DNA from: Panulirus ornatus
Lineage: Eukaryota > Arthropoda > Malacostraca > Decapoda > Palinuridae
Length of the DNA stretch: 64,000 nucleotides
NCBI RefSeq assembly: GCF_036320965.1
Contig: NC_092239.1
Span: 2,876,820-2,940,819 of the forward strand
Reading direction: 5' to 3'
Under the pieces are notes generated by a model, which was given only the letters and a program-made list of their open reading frames with translations, had not been told where the DNA came from and ran no database searches. Positions 1 through 12,300 of the stretch are shown here, in pieces; within the stretch, counting starts at the first letter, position 1, and every line of letters starts with the position of its first letter. The translations under genes and the position numbers were made by a program.

Positions 1-661
1 CCAAAAGGTTGTGGCGTCCCTTAGGGGGTCTGCTTTGGGCCCCCCCATGTTCTGGAATTCCTAATTTACTCACCTTCTAAATCTGGTGCGTAAAGCCCTT
101 CCTTCGCTGATGACTCCAGCCTGACGCTCCAGGCGGAGGAGAGGGGCCCCTCTGTTGTACAGGTCATCAGGCAACGCCTTGTGGAGTGAACAGCCTCGGG
201 AAGCTTGGACACCGCGCAAGCAAGAGGCACTGAGACGACAGAGGTGATGATGATCCGGGTGGCACCGAGGAACGACAGAGCCCTTGCGAGGGGCAGCGGG
301 CAGTGATCGTATGGACGCCCCAACAGTGAAACTCGGCTTAAAAACAGTGAATTGGCAGACATACGGGATCTTAGGAGACGAAGCGGAAGGTCAACTGGCG
401 CTGCCAGTATGGAACACATTATATATCCTGGAGAACAGAAGTTCCTAGACCTTCCCTGATGCAGACGACTGGTCGCGTCAACGACAGTTCCGCTCCCGCA
501 GAGGTGCACGTCCCGCTGCTCACCCCAGACAACGTGTGTATCTACACACACACACACACTCGAGCCATTCATCCCTTGGTGAGGCAACACCCGGCCGATG
601 CTACACAAGTGTACACACGTCTGTCTGACAGGCATGACATACAAGGCTGAATTACCTGAGC

Positions 662-663
<2 letters not shown>
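1..663. other. GC-rich DNA without a recognised gene
   Basis: A 238-codon frame on the - strand (782 to 66) is open partly because of the (CT)n tract, and its product matches nothing I know. A donor-like 'gaaggtgagtaa' on the - strand near 66-77 would allow it to be a first exon of a gene extending beyond the left edge. A short (CA)n lies at 545-558. Confidence 0.2.

Positions 664-725
<62 letters not shown>
664..725. repeat. (CT)n microsatellite
   Basis: About 30 uninterrupted CT units. Confidence 0.95.
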
Positions 726-726
<1 letters not shown>

Positions 727-886
727 GGCGTGTCATGTCTCGCTCGGATAATAATGGTTATAATTAATATACGATTAGGCACGTAGGAGCGTGATTATAA
801 GGTGTATTAAATATTTGAATAATATATAGGACACGGTTGAGCTTTGAAAGTAGTTGAAAAACGAGATATCAGTTGTGTAGGAAATG

Positions 887-894
<8 letters not shown>

Positions 895-975
<81 letters not shown>
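895..975. repeat. (GA)n microsatellite
   Basis: About 40 GA units with one 'gata' interruption near the left end. Confidence 0.95.
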
Positions 976-980
<5 letters not shown>

Positions 981-1271
981 CAACCTGGCTGCGGTCCTTC
1001 ACTTACGGTTCCTAAATTACGTTCATTCACCCCGAACTCAAGGGAAGCGGGCGGGGGAAGCCAGTCTTCTCTTGTATAAGTCGATGGGTAGAGAGGAGGA
1101 GGAGGGCGGGAGGTATGGGGGACCCTGGGTGAGGGGGGCAGGGGGGGATGGGAGGGTGGGGAGGAGTGATGGGGGGGGGTTGGTAAACAACCCGTGCGTA
1201 CAGTATACACCTGGTCGACACACCTGTTCCTGCGCACACCTGGTGGACTCACGTGGGTCCCAGAAGTCGCG

Positions 1272-1655
1272 AGTTGTTCGCACGCCAGTACGACCTTTGG
1301 TCGTGATGGTACGACCCTTGAGCACGATAGTGCCGTTTTACGACCCATCGAGCACCGTGGTACGACCCTTGGGTATTATGGTACGATCCTTGACCACGAC
1401 ACTACGGCCTTTCGGTATGATGGTCTGGCCTTTCATCTAACCTTTTACAGTCACGTCAAAGGCCAGGCCATCATTACTCAAGGGTCGTACCGTCGTGATC
1501 AGGGGTCGTTCCGTCGTGCTCACGGGGGTCGTACCGTCGTATTCAAGGGTAGTACCGTCGTGTTCGAGGGTCGTACCGTCGAGCTCAGGGGGTCGTACCG
1601 TCGTGCTCATGGGGTCGTACCGTCGTCCTCAGGGGTCGCACTGTTGTGCTTTTGT
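1272..1655. repeat. Fold-back array of 21-bp repeats
   Basis: The left arm (1272-1433) consists of units reading 'ggtacgacccttgagcacga'. The right arm (1458-1652) consists of the same units reversed, 'gggtcgtaccgtcgtgctca'. The innermost arms 1417-1433 and 1458-1474 pair over 17 bases with one mismatch, leaving a loop of about 24 bases. The whole could form a long imperfect hairpin. Confidence 0.85.
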
Positions 1656-1868
1656 TATCATATAGTGTACCCAAGAAGCAGTTTAAATCATACTCTCCTA
1701 TGATGTCAAAAAGAAAAACGATGCTTAACCACGATGCGACAATGCAGTGGCGCCATACATTCCTACAGCCCTCGCACACCATTGATCTACAGACCCTGCG
1801 AGAAGAACGTAAAACCCTTTAAAGCCCTCTCACTTCAGAAGGAGGAAGAATACCCTTCCCTGACATGG

Positions 1869-1869
<1 letters not shown>

Positions 1870-1927
<58 letters not shown>
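1870..1927. repeat. (GA)n then G-run
   Basis: About 25 GA units followed by a run of eight G. Confidence 0.95.
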
Positions 1928-1929
<2 letters not shown>

Positions 1930-2136
1930 GCTTTTCATCGACATCTACAATAATTTAAGTCTCGTTCTGGTGGTGATTTAATTTTCTCGTCATGTGACAG
2001 AGGTAATGACAACCCTCCTATGACACCTGGGATCCCCTTATCTCCTCTGGTAATCACCCGGGATTGTGGCGTGGCGGGAGCACGGGCGGCGCTAGAGCAC
2101 GGCAGTAAGGGACCTTGGTTAAGGAGGATTAGACTT

Positions 2137-2368
2137 CGACGTCGTGCTTGAGGGTCGCACCGTCGTGTTCAGAGGTCGTACCGTCTTGCTCAAGGGTCGC
2201 ACCGCCGTGTTTAAGGCTGTACCATCGTGTTTAAGGGTCGTACCGCCGTGCTCAAGGGTTGCACCGTCGTGTTCAAGGGTTGCACCGTCGTGTTCAAGGG
2301 TCGCACGTCGTGTTCAAGGGTCGCACCGTCGTGCTCAAGGGTCGCACCGTCGTGCTCAAGGGGCTCAT
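2137..2368 (+). repeat. 21-bp tandem repeat array, about 11 units
   Basis: Units of 'gggtcgcaccgtcgtgctca' plus one base repeat in one orientation only, with two units disturbed (near 2210 and 2307). Because 21 is a multiple of 3, open frames appear on both strands; they are not genes. Confidence 0.9.
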
Positions 2369-2399
2369 AAAATTCCATTAGTGAAGTCTGTCTGGCCAA

Positions 2400-2724
2400 A
2401 TATCACTCGACTTCTCTAATGATATATCATTACTCACAGATCCATAAACATTTTTATGAATACAACCACGCAAAAAGTCTGTAAAAAGGTATTCTTTTTG
2501 TTAATCTGAGGAGAGAAATACCGAGGACCCTCTGAACATGATTATATCAGGGTTAAATACAATGATTATATGATAATTTGTAATCATTATTTCTTCTCTG
2601 ATCATTGGAGAAAATGGAGAGGAGGAGCATTGCTGGACACGTCTCTGTTTACCTCAGACAAAAGTGGACGTCTTGGAGATTGGACGATTGGTTCTGAAAT
2701 ACATGCGTGGCTAAGGTGCTAGTG

Positions 2725-2726
<2 letters not shown>
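2400..2726. other. Nothing recognised
   Basis: AT-rich sequence between repeats, with no frame, repeat or site that could be supported. Confidence 0.5.

Positions 2727-2808
<82 letters not shown>
2727..2808. repeat. (CT)n microsatellite
   Basis: About 40 uninterrupted CT units. Confidence 0.95.
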
Positions 2809-2811
<3 letters not shown>

Positions 2812-3119
2812 AACCTGTACGAAACAGGTTCCGAGTGTGTTCATATACACAGCGGGTGAAGTGGAACCCAACCAAATGTAAGATGAAGAGGACGAGACAA
2901 AAGTGAAGGAAGGTTTAGTCATGACAGCCGTCTTTGTGGGATATAAATTGCAGGTATCAGCATACGAAAGACTTAAGTCACTGATATAGCCCAACCTGTC
3001 TTTAGAATGGGATATTATGATAATTTTCAGAGAGGAAAATTTCTGATTAGAATCAGAATCTCCCTCAGGTAAATATTCATGTGCGTGGATGTTATGGAAA
3101 GGATTTACAGGAAATATTA

Positions 3120-3340
3120 AGACCCACACAGCCGTGGGAGCAGCACCAGTCTGGTCCGCCCCCGTGGGCGGGGAGGAACGGAGTAATGTGCTGGAGAGGG
3201 TCCAGGAGAAGGCAACCAACGCTGTGCCAAAAGTGAGGGAGCTGAGCCACGGGAAGTGGCCAACTGCCATGGTATTACCCACACTGGAAGAAAGAAGATA
3301 CCTTAAAGCTGCGGACTTTAACAAACATACGTGCCAAAAA
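3120..3340 (+). mobile_element. CR1/Rex-like LINE remnant (C-terminal)
   Basis: One frame reads SLVRPRG and the next VLERVQEKATNAVPKVRELS ... LPTLEERRYLKAADF, i.e. the LVRP ... LERVQ-R-A-T-K-LV ... L-x-SLEERR motif chain of CR1-type LINEs. A deletion or frameshift separates the two parts. The surrounding long open frame is not a host gene. Confidence 0.7.
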
Positions 3341-3494
3341 AAAAAGAAGAGAGATATATATAGAGACACAGGATCAACTAAGAGGGGGAAACTAAACACT
3401 AATACGCATTGAATAAGGCTAAAAAGAATGTCATACAAATGAAAATGTAAGAGGAAGAGTGTGACGAGCGGGAGTCCCAGCACGCCAGAAATAT

Positions 3495-3539
<45 letters not shown>
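3495..3539. repeat. (AC)n microsatellite
   Basis: About 22 AC units. Confidence 0.95.
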
Positions 3540-3542
<3 letters not shown>

Positions 3543-3949
3543 ACTATATATCTTCCCGACATGATGCGTGTCTACCAGTCTGTCTGTCTGAATCATATAC
3601 GGTCTTCGGCTTGAAATAAGGGAAGAATAGCCCAGCATCAGTAACTAAAAGGTAACCTTTGCGTTACGTCCTTGAAACGTCCTTAAATAGAGTGGCAAAT
3701 CCCACCGTAGTAAATCCAGAACAACAAAAGTTTTGGGTAAATATAAAACCAGACGAGAGTTGAACCCAACTCCAGAGCCCACGGTCTCCCAGGACAACTT
3801 GAGATGCGTGACTTGACAAGTTTTTCAAAGTTGCACCTGAGCCCTTGACGGCATCACCACCTGACATGGCGTACATGCATGTCATCCCTCATGGCCTGAC
3901 TCTCATCGTGACAACACCATTCTCTTCGTCTTGTGTGCAATGAAGCTCA

Positions 3950-3997
3950 TGACGTCATTGACTGAGTATCCCCGTAGATGGTGTCAACATGGCGGCT
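3950..3997 (+). promoter_or_regulatory. CRE site and YY1-like site
   Basis: A perfect CRE, TGACGTCA, is at 3950-3957, and 'caacatggcggc', similar to a YY1 site, begins at 3985. No gene start is recognisable downstream, so this may be chance. Confidence 0.25.
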
Positions 3998-4388
3998 GCA
4001 TGTATTGCGCCCGCCGCCCCCAGACCCCACCAACAGATTGACAATGACGTCTCATTCAGTTGTAATTAAACACGGACGAAGGGCAAAGCTTGTAATTATC
4101 GAGCCCCGCCCCTCTCTACTTCCCGGAAGTGTTACATTGTTGTGGGAAGAATGTGGAGCAGGATGGGTAAGGGATGTTGAGGGTAGGAGAGACGGGAAGG
4201 TGTGAATGTGCAGGTTGGTGATAAGTTTGGGATGTGCAGGTTGCAGGGAAAGCTAGGACTGTGTTGCTTGTAGGTGAGGTAGGAATGTGTAGGTTGACGG
4301 TGAGGAATGCATTGGTAAGTTAGGGTTAGGTTAGTGGTAAGTCAGGAAGGTGTAGGTCTTACTTAAGTTGGAAATTTATAATTGATTG

Positions 4389-4632
4389 TTTGCTGGGAAT
4401 GTGTTGGTCTTGAGTAGTGTACGTTGAGAAAGTGTAGGTCGTAGGTAGTGTACGTTGAGAATGTGTAGGTCGTAGTTAGTGTACGTTGAGAATGTGTAGG
4501 TCGTAAGTAGTGTACGTTGAGAATGTGTAGGTCGTAGGTAGTGTACGTTGAGAATGTGTAGGTCGTAGGTAGTGTACGTTGAGAATGTGTAGGTCGTCGG
4601 TAGTGTACGTTGAGAATGTGTAGGTGCGGCAG
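4389..4632 (+). repeat. 31-bp minisatellite, about 7 full units
   Basis: Units start at 4420, 4451, 4482, 4513, 4544, 4575 and 4606 with 'tacgttgagaatgtgtaggt' and differ at a few positions. A degenerate unit precedes at 4389, and looser 'gtgtaggtt' echoes extend back to about 4208. The open frame on the - strand is a by-product. Confidence 0.95.
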
Positions 4633-5462
4633 AGTACTGACGGTAGGCGACACAACCGCTACATTACCTTTAAATTATAGACTAAATCTTCACCCCTGGC
4701 TGCCGCTTTTATTTCTTTCTTGCTTCATCTGCCTCTGATCCGCACGAGCTTTATGTGTAGTTTGACTAAATCATTTGTTTATAATGGTACTTTGTGGGGA
4801 AAATCCGGCGAGTTAATATATATTCAGTTAGTACACAACATGACAGTTAATTTCCGGTGCATTTTGTCATTTATTTGGGTTGGGAGAGGGGAGGGGGGGA
4901 GGTTAATGTTAATTGTGAAAGTAAAAGTTTAATTCATGAATTTTCATACCTGCTGAGAGACGCGAGGGGCTTTTTTTCTTTCCTCAGTTCTGTGAAGGTG
5001 ACACTTGGCAGCTACCAAGGCGCCCACTCACCAAGGAAGGGAATATGGCCTCCAGCTGGGGCGTTTTGTTTACCTTTTTTCTTAGCACGGTTGTTGTCTG
5101 TGGTGGGGAAGGACACGGGCGTGTGGCGAGCCCACAGTCGAATTAATTTTCAGGTATTTATCTTAACGAGGATTTGATAAGCGACAACCACCGCCCGTGT
5201 TGTTCATAGTGTTCACCCAAACTCCTTAATGTCTAAGTAATACATGAGAATTAAGAGAACGTGATCTGTGAGTCACAGATTGCATGATCAAGATAAAGAT
5301 GCTAATTCTTGAATTTATAGATTGTGAGGAGCATCATACCTTATGCTGTGGTACAGCACAACCCTTCCAGATCACGTCTCCTCCTCTTCCTACTTCTGTA
5401 ATATTAAACTTTGCTCAATAAAGCAATACTGATACAATGAGTCTATAGGTAAATATGTGTCA

Positions 5463-5566
5463 ACACTCAAGCACGACGGTACGACCCTTGATCACTGTGG
5501 GACGAAACCCTTAAGGATGATCGCCTGTCGATGGCTGTCGTGCCCAGGGGTCGTACCGTCGCGCTT
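5463..5566. repeat. Short fold-back pair of the 21-bp repeat family
   Basis: 'caagcacgacggtacgaccc' (left, reversed unit) and 'ggggtcgtaccgtcgcgctt' (right, forward unit) flank a spacer of about 60 bases, with the same polarity as the array at 1272-1655. Confidence 0.65.
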
Positions 5567-5693
5567 CGAAAGACGATATCCGGCACTGGTGAGGTGAAGA
5601 ACCTTCCAGAGGAAGAGTCTTCTAATATTTCCTCCTGGGTGAAGGCTTATGTGATGAATAAACCTAAGGATGTAAGATATTTCTTTTCCTCTA

Positions 5694-5715
5694 AGAGAGA
5701 GAGAGAGAGAGAGAG
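5694..5715. repeat. Short (GA)n microsatellite
   Basis: About 11 GA units. Confidence 0.9.
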
Positions 5716-5837
5716 TGGCGTGCCGGGTCAGTTAGCGAGGGTCGCGTGCTGGCGAGGAAATCCCGGAACATGTCAACACAGGCGAGTTAAAGAGCCGTAA
5801 CCCCAACGGACGGCACGCACGCCGAGGATAGCAATTG

Positions 5838-5880
<43 letters not shown>
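5838..5880. repeat. (CA)n microsatellite
   Basis: About 21 CA units. Confidence 0.95.
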
Positions 5881-5885
<5 letters not shown>

Positions 5886-6304
5886 AGTCATGAACACAGG
5901 GGGTAGAAAGGGGTTTGCACATGGACTCCATGAAGAGTCACGAACACTGATGGAATGAATAAGATAAGCGCATGGCTGTCTTGGCACAACTGTGAAGGAA
6001 TGCTCGAAAGGCTGCTAGCATAGGTATGCATGCATGCGGGGGTGATAAGTAAGAGTATGCAAGGAAATACAAAGCTATGGCATGAGGAACGAACGTTATA
6101 TATAGTTTAAAAGATCCTATGCATGCTAGGGGCGGTGGGGAGACTTTATACAGGAAATTACGCAAAGGATGCAACAAACGAACGTAAGGTTGGGAGGGAG
6201 AGAGGGAAGGAGGGAGTGGGCGCGTTCTGCGGCGGCGGGCAGGCGGGCGGACGGGTGGTTCTGCGGTCGCCACCCAATCCTTGACTGTTATCATGAAACG
6301 CTGT

Positions 6305-6308
<4 letters not shown>

Positions 6309-6380
<72 letters not shown>
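6309..6380. repeat. (GA)n microsatellite
   Basis: About 36 uninterrupted GA units. Confidence 0.95.
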
Positions 6381-6383
<3 letters not shown>

Positions 6384-6799
6384 TACATGAAGTAAAGAGA
6401 AGGGGAGAGGATGAAGATCATGGATTTTACAAGATATTTTCTATTTTCTCCGCTGCCCTCGGCGTACAAGCCGTATCACGAAGCGGATTTAAAGGGGTTT
6501 GCCTTCGCCAGGTGGCCTCGCCAACCCCAGTATGAGAAGATTTCCTTCCGTCACGGGTTTGCTGTACATTGGTCTACGGTTGACGTGCACCTCTGAGAAC
6601 CTCGTACAACATCTCTTCTGTGATTTAAACACACTTCGTAACATCAACAGGGTCAGGAGGCAGCCTCGTTGCGTTTTGTTAAGATCTTTCCTGAAACTGT
6701 GTTTAAATTTGCTACAAAGTGGAAAACTTCATGATTTATTATAGTTTGTTGAAATAAATGCAAACGAAGAGGTATTTATTCTGTCTTATACCGTATATC

Positions 6800-7180
<381 letters not shown>

Positions 7181-7224
7181 TGGAAATGGAGACGGTGTTG
7201 CCGGACTTTAACTTTCCGGACACG

Positions 7225-7400
7225 GCAGTACGACCTTTGGGTATGATATCCTAGCTCTTGACCTGAAACCTCAGGATGAGGACAAAGACCATGCCTTCAT
7301 ACTGGAGGGTCGTATCGTCGTGTTCAAGGGTCGTACCATTGTGCTCGAGGGTCGTATCGTCGTGCTCGAGGGTCGTACCGTTGTGCTCCTGGTGTCCACT
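7225..7400. repeat. Fold-back member of the 21-bp repeat family
   Basis: The left side has one reversed unit ('cagtacgacctttgggtatg'). The right side has four forward units ('gggtcgtatcgtcgtgctcg' type). The central part carries the family core, 'gacaaagaccatgccttcat' before the first forward unit. Confidence 0.7.
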
Positions 7401-9149
7401 TTTCCTCCCGATACAGAGTATTTACGTACCACCTCTCTTGTCACTGAGCAGATAGGTCGTCCACTTACAACCTCACACATCTACTTCCACCCTGACCTAC
7501 CGACTCACCTCCCCACGCCATGCTACCACCTCCCGACCCCCCGTCCGTCATGACACAATTCCAGCACCTCTGTCAGTCAAACAGTACCACCCATCCATAT
7601 TATTTAAATCACCTCAGCCGCTGCAGCGTGCCGTATTTCCTTATCACTCAAGCACCACAAACCTCACGGACGCCCCTCTATCAGCTCATAGATGACCTTT
7701 ATCAGTACCCCCGGGTCTCCCCTATCAGTACACAGGTGTGGCCTCACCTTGCCCCCGCCTCCTCAGCGTCAGGTCAGCGAGGGTATTACAGGTGGTGACG
7801 CAAGCCGCGCGGAGCCGTGCCCGCGTCATGCTCCTACTGGTTGGCCAAAGGTGAAAGCGGTGGTGAATGTCTAAGCGATTAATAAGGCGTCTTCAGTCAG
7901 GATCTTCAGTCATAGATTGTTTAAAAAAAACCGTTATAGGTTGATGGGGGATTGTGAGTCAAACTCTTGAGGTTTAGCCGCCATTGTCATCATCAACGGG
8001 AGTCCACCAGTGTCATCATCAAGAGTCAGGAATAGTGGTTAGTAATGTGGGGGTAACCACAACCCCTCCCTCCAGTAGTCAGGACCTACAGTTTAACACA
8101 CACTCAAGCTGATCATGTTTATACACACGCTGCATAAATGTCTAAAAAAAAAGTGAGTTTGTTTCCCTTGAATATGCAAATAAAAGATAAATATTTGTGC
8201 GAGCTCAAAAGGCTGGATGAAAGGCAGATGAGGTGGAAGTTTAAGGGGAAGAGCCCAACGTCCAAGCAAGGGTTGAAAACAAATGTTCAAGGTTTTTCGA
8301 TTTGGTGTTTATAACCTGACGCTGTCGGCCTTGATGACCCCTGGCATTTGATAGGCCTAAAGCTACGATAAACAACCAACCCAGTATATATGTGTAAATC
8401 CTTCTTAATCCCGTTACTGAGTCGGGTATTTTCCCGGAAGCGCTTAAAATTGAAAGGTACGATGTATATCAATATCCCAAACTGATATCGATGGAAAAAA
8501 TGATAATCTGGGTTGAATTTGAAAAAAATCGTCAATTCAGACAAGACCTGCGTTATGATCCACCTGTTCAAATCTCAGGTTCAGTCGACACAACATGCAT
8601 CGCTATTCAGCGCACGTACTGAACATGTTCCCAGTAATATAAAAGCGACCTTCATCCCCTTGAATATCGACGCGCAGTAAATTTAACATCACAGACCCCC
8701 CACTCCCCCCTTTCCCCCCTTGCGGTGTTGTGCTCGACGCCACTTGACGCGCCTCCTCAGAAACCCTGTTTTGAGGCTTTACTGTCCCGGGTCGTGTTTC
8801 ATGATATCCGAGGAGTGTCGCAGTGACCCTTCATCATGACACGGTAGTAGGAGACAGTGTATAGTGTTATCAGCAGACATTACCCAAACTGATCTCGTCT
8901 GTTTGTAAGAATAAGACAAATAGAAATGCCCCAGGAGTTAGCCGTGGATGAGATCTGTTTTGGCGCGTTTTCCAGCGGTCGATCGATGTGGATCTGTTCC
9001 CGCGCTTTCCAAACAAACGCTCGCTCCACGACCACTCCTGACTCGCGCCATGAACTCATACCAACATGTATTTGGTAGTGTAGGGACAGTTTATATAACA
9101 CACCATGCCTTACCTTCTCGCTTCCAGCCCGTTGTAATTATCCCAAGGG
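7401..9149. other. Gene-free stretch
   Basis: Small frames look random. A lone TATAAAAG occurs at 8638-8645. No repeats or protein motifs recognised. Confidence 0.5.
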
Positions 9150-9315
9150 AGCACCCCAGTGAAGCGCGCCACTGAACCAGCAGCACTGACGGACTTTCGC
9201 GCACACCACCACACACTCAGTACGGCCGTCCGCCGCGGCCACAGGGCGGCAGCTGCTGCCCTGCTGCGCATGCGTCAACCTTCCACGGCGCTCCCCTCTC
9301 ACAGGCTCGGGAGAG
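9150..9315. promoter_or_regulatory. CpG-rich patch with NRF1-like site
   Basis: A short GC- and CpG-rich stretch stands out from AT-rich surroundings and contains TGCGCATGCGTC (9264-9275), one base off the NRF1 consensus. It could be a promoter, perhaps of the CCDC142-like gene 5 kb downstream. Confidence 0.3.
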
Positions 9316-12300
9316 AGAATAAAGATATTGTGAGGAGGGTAGATGAGCTCATTTAGGGAAAGTTTATGTCTTCACTGCTATAAAAGCTTATGAGTGTCCG
9401 CGATTTCTTGTAGATTATGCAGAGAGAGAACAAAATGCATGGTTTCATGCTGGCGATGGAGAGGAAGTCTATTTGTATGCTTACTTTCGACTGCGCACTT
9501 AAAAACAAATATGTTTGTGGCTTGTTGTATTATATCAAAGATATATAGTTCACAGTTTTTAGAATAAACTTACTGCAACGTATGATGGATAACAAGTGTA
9601 CACGTCTGTGAATTACTTAAATTATACTTACAGGGGCATAACCAGGATGTAGTTTAGTGGGGGGGAGAGGGTGAATTACGTACTAAGATAATAATGACAA
9701 GCTTAAAACAAGACTCAAATGAAAGTACAAGAAGTATGTTAATATAATTTGACTAATATTAGTCTTCCCATGAAATCAAATACAGTCTGTTCCATGCTAC
9801 TATGTGTTAAGTTTTGTAATGTTAGTGTATTACTCCCTCCCATTCTGGGGTGCTCAGTAACATAATTGTATGAAAGATTTTCTTTTGTAAACATGTGTTT
9901 GCATGATTTTTGGTCTTCAAAAGCATCCAGATTCCCTCAGTCTTGTTTCTTTATGACAGAAATGCCCGTTATTTTTAATTACACTATCTGTGAGAAGTAC
10001 ATATTTGACTGTTGCTTATGCCATGGTGATTATTCCTTTAATGTTATCACTGTTATTCGTTCTGGTTCGTTAAAATTCCTTAGAGGGTTGCATAACATCA
10101 AAGCAATTATACATTTCTTTTATACAGTTGCTCTTCCTCATAGGTAATGTTTGAACAGGTCGTGTTCCATTATTTCCTTAAACTTGAGGCTGTCTCTTAT
10201 TAAGAGAGTTAATCCTCCTCCTGATTTGTCTTCCCTTTTCCTCCCTTGTCACCGTGAATCCTTCTGGTCAGAGGATGAGATCTTATCTATCGAGTAACAT
10301 TGGTCTTCACATCTCTTAACATCATCGGGCACAGTTCCACCTTTGAACCATTTACCACTCATCCGTCTGCATCTGTACTGGTTCTCCGGGCTCGGGGTCA
10401 GGGAGGTACACTATCCTCAAAAATGTCCGTAATGGACCAGGAGAAAAGCGTTCCCGCTGGGTTTGTGGAGCATATCATTATGACATTAAAAAAAAGCCAA
10501 AATTATATACTGATTGGCGGGATTCGCTGTATATTACGTTCCCTATCACGTTCTCTTTCACGCTGAAGCTGATCTTATACTAGACTGTATGGCAGTGGCC
10601 AAGCACCTGTTTATTTATACCATCGGTCCTCCGTACATAGATCCAATGGAAGCATTAATGCTTCTTCATTTTGTCAACGCCAGAAATGGTGTATTGACAC
10701 ATTACCTGCTGAACTGAAGACAGAACCCCAGGAGACAAATATAGGTATACGTGTAGGCCTTGGCCTCTGCGACACTAACTTGGCCAGGAACCGGGTTGAT
10801 TTATGATAAGTTTGATTAATAACAAACGAATTAACCCTGTGGCGGACAATGGAACGTGGAATTTAAGTGTTTTCAGATAACTGAGACTAAGAGCACTGAT
10901 ATAATGTTACAGAGTGACGCACTCTCTATGTACAATTTCATTAGCCATTGCAGAAAGAGAAACTTTCTTAGAAAAGGCAGTTTCAGGTAGAATTGACGAA
11001 ATCGTACCTAGATTAAATGAAATGTTGATATGGAATATAGATTGAGTTCTCAATTTCCAGCCCCAATCATTCTACAGGGTTGCAATTATTGTATGTTTCC
11101 CCTATACTTGAAATCGTATCTTTTTTTTCCAATTAGTATTTCTCATTACGCAATAACCAGCAGATATGAATGCTGGTAGAGAAGCGTTGCTATGGCAACG
11201 GTGTAGCTGCGTCACTGTAAACAACAATGCTGGCAACACAACAATGTTATCTCAGGGAATGTATCAAATGATAATGTTTCATATTGAAGGGTAGGCCTAA
11301 TATATATATATATTACTGCTGTGATATAAGTGAAAATTTATCAAGTAATGTTAAAATGCATGTGGGTCTCGCCATGGAAAGCTCAAATGTGGAGAAGAAA
11401 GAGAAGCGGGAAGGCGCCTTCCTCGTTGAATTGGTGACCGTAATCAGCCAGCCTTATTCAGAAAGATATTCAGCTCCATATAGGGGAATATCCTAGCAGT
11501 CAAAGGTAGGTTATATTGCTGTCCTATGGATGATATAGGTAAAGAAAGACATTCTCATATACTTCTGTTTAAACTGTAGTTCTTGTAGAGTTTTACGAAA
11601 TCAGATACCATTGTTCAAAGATGGTAATTGAGATGTGCCGACTGGTGCATTTTAATGATAAAGTTTGTAGTGTTTCATGTCATTATTCATATATGTTTGC
11701 TAGTAAACTGAGATATCTAAAAGAACATATTCAGTAGCTTCCTGAGGAAATAATCAGTCCTGCCATGTTCGTATGTCAACAGAAATTTTGTAAATAATGC
11801 ATGCCATGGGACATTCGTTGCTGGTATTAGTCTTTCTGATGTATACGGAGTTAAATTTTTTGAATTATGGGATATGTAAATTTGGAGCAAGTGATTTCGT
11901 GTTAGAAGGGTTCTCTTCCTAGAGATTGCCATGCTCTCCCATTTTTAGAACAGTTTGATAACAAAATGCTGTAAATGATTTTTTGATGAACATTATGAAT
12001 ATCCTGTAGTCACCAATACCTTTTGCTGTTTTTTCATGAGAAATGTGAATGTCACTAGAACTTGTTTGTGCTGACTTATGATTCTTGTTTTTGATCTGTC
12101 TAGCTGATTTTGAGGAGTATTTTCAAGCATAGATTAGTGCCACCATTATTATGCTTTGTGAAAGAATTCAGGGATATGCAGCAGTATATCACACTGCAGT
12201 TTGGCCAAATGTCACAGAATCCTTACTCATATGTTTGAGGTTATTATACACCAACAAAGGTGAAGATAGGTCAGAGCGGCTTATCGAAACCAGTGCACTA

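Larger units (their letters stand above)
3540..5462. other. Gene-free stretch
   Basis: Apart from the CRE/YY1-like sites near 3950 and the 31-bp minisatellite, nothing coding or structural was recognised. Confidence 0.5.

Noticed and set aside
844..1440. 198-codon frame with Arg-Glu run
   Set aside because: Produced by (GA)n and the 21-bp repeat, both frame-preserving; no conserved content.
2719..3537. 272-codon frame on the - strand
   Set aside because: It is opened by (CT)n and (AC)n tracts at its ends; no domain, and it overlaps the LINE remnant on the other strand.
4380..4632. CRISPR-like array
   Set aside because: Units are contiguous with no unique spacers, and the DNA is eukaryotic.
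4363..4653. Frame with repeated 'THSQRT' peptide
   Set aside because: Translation of the 31-bp minisatellite; the frame shifts through all three phases per 93 bases and has no gene context.
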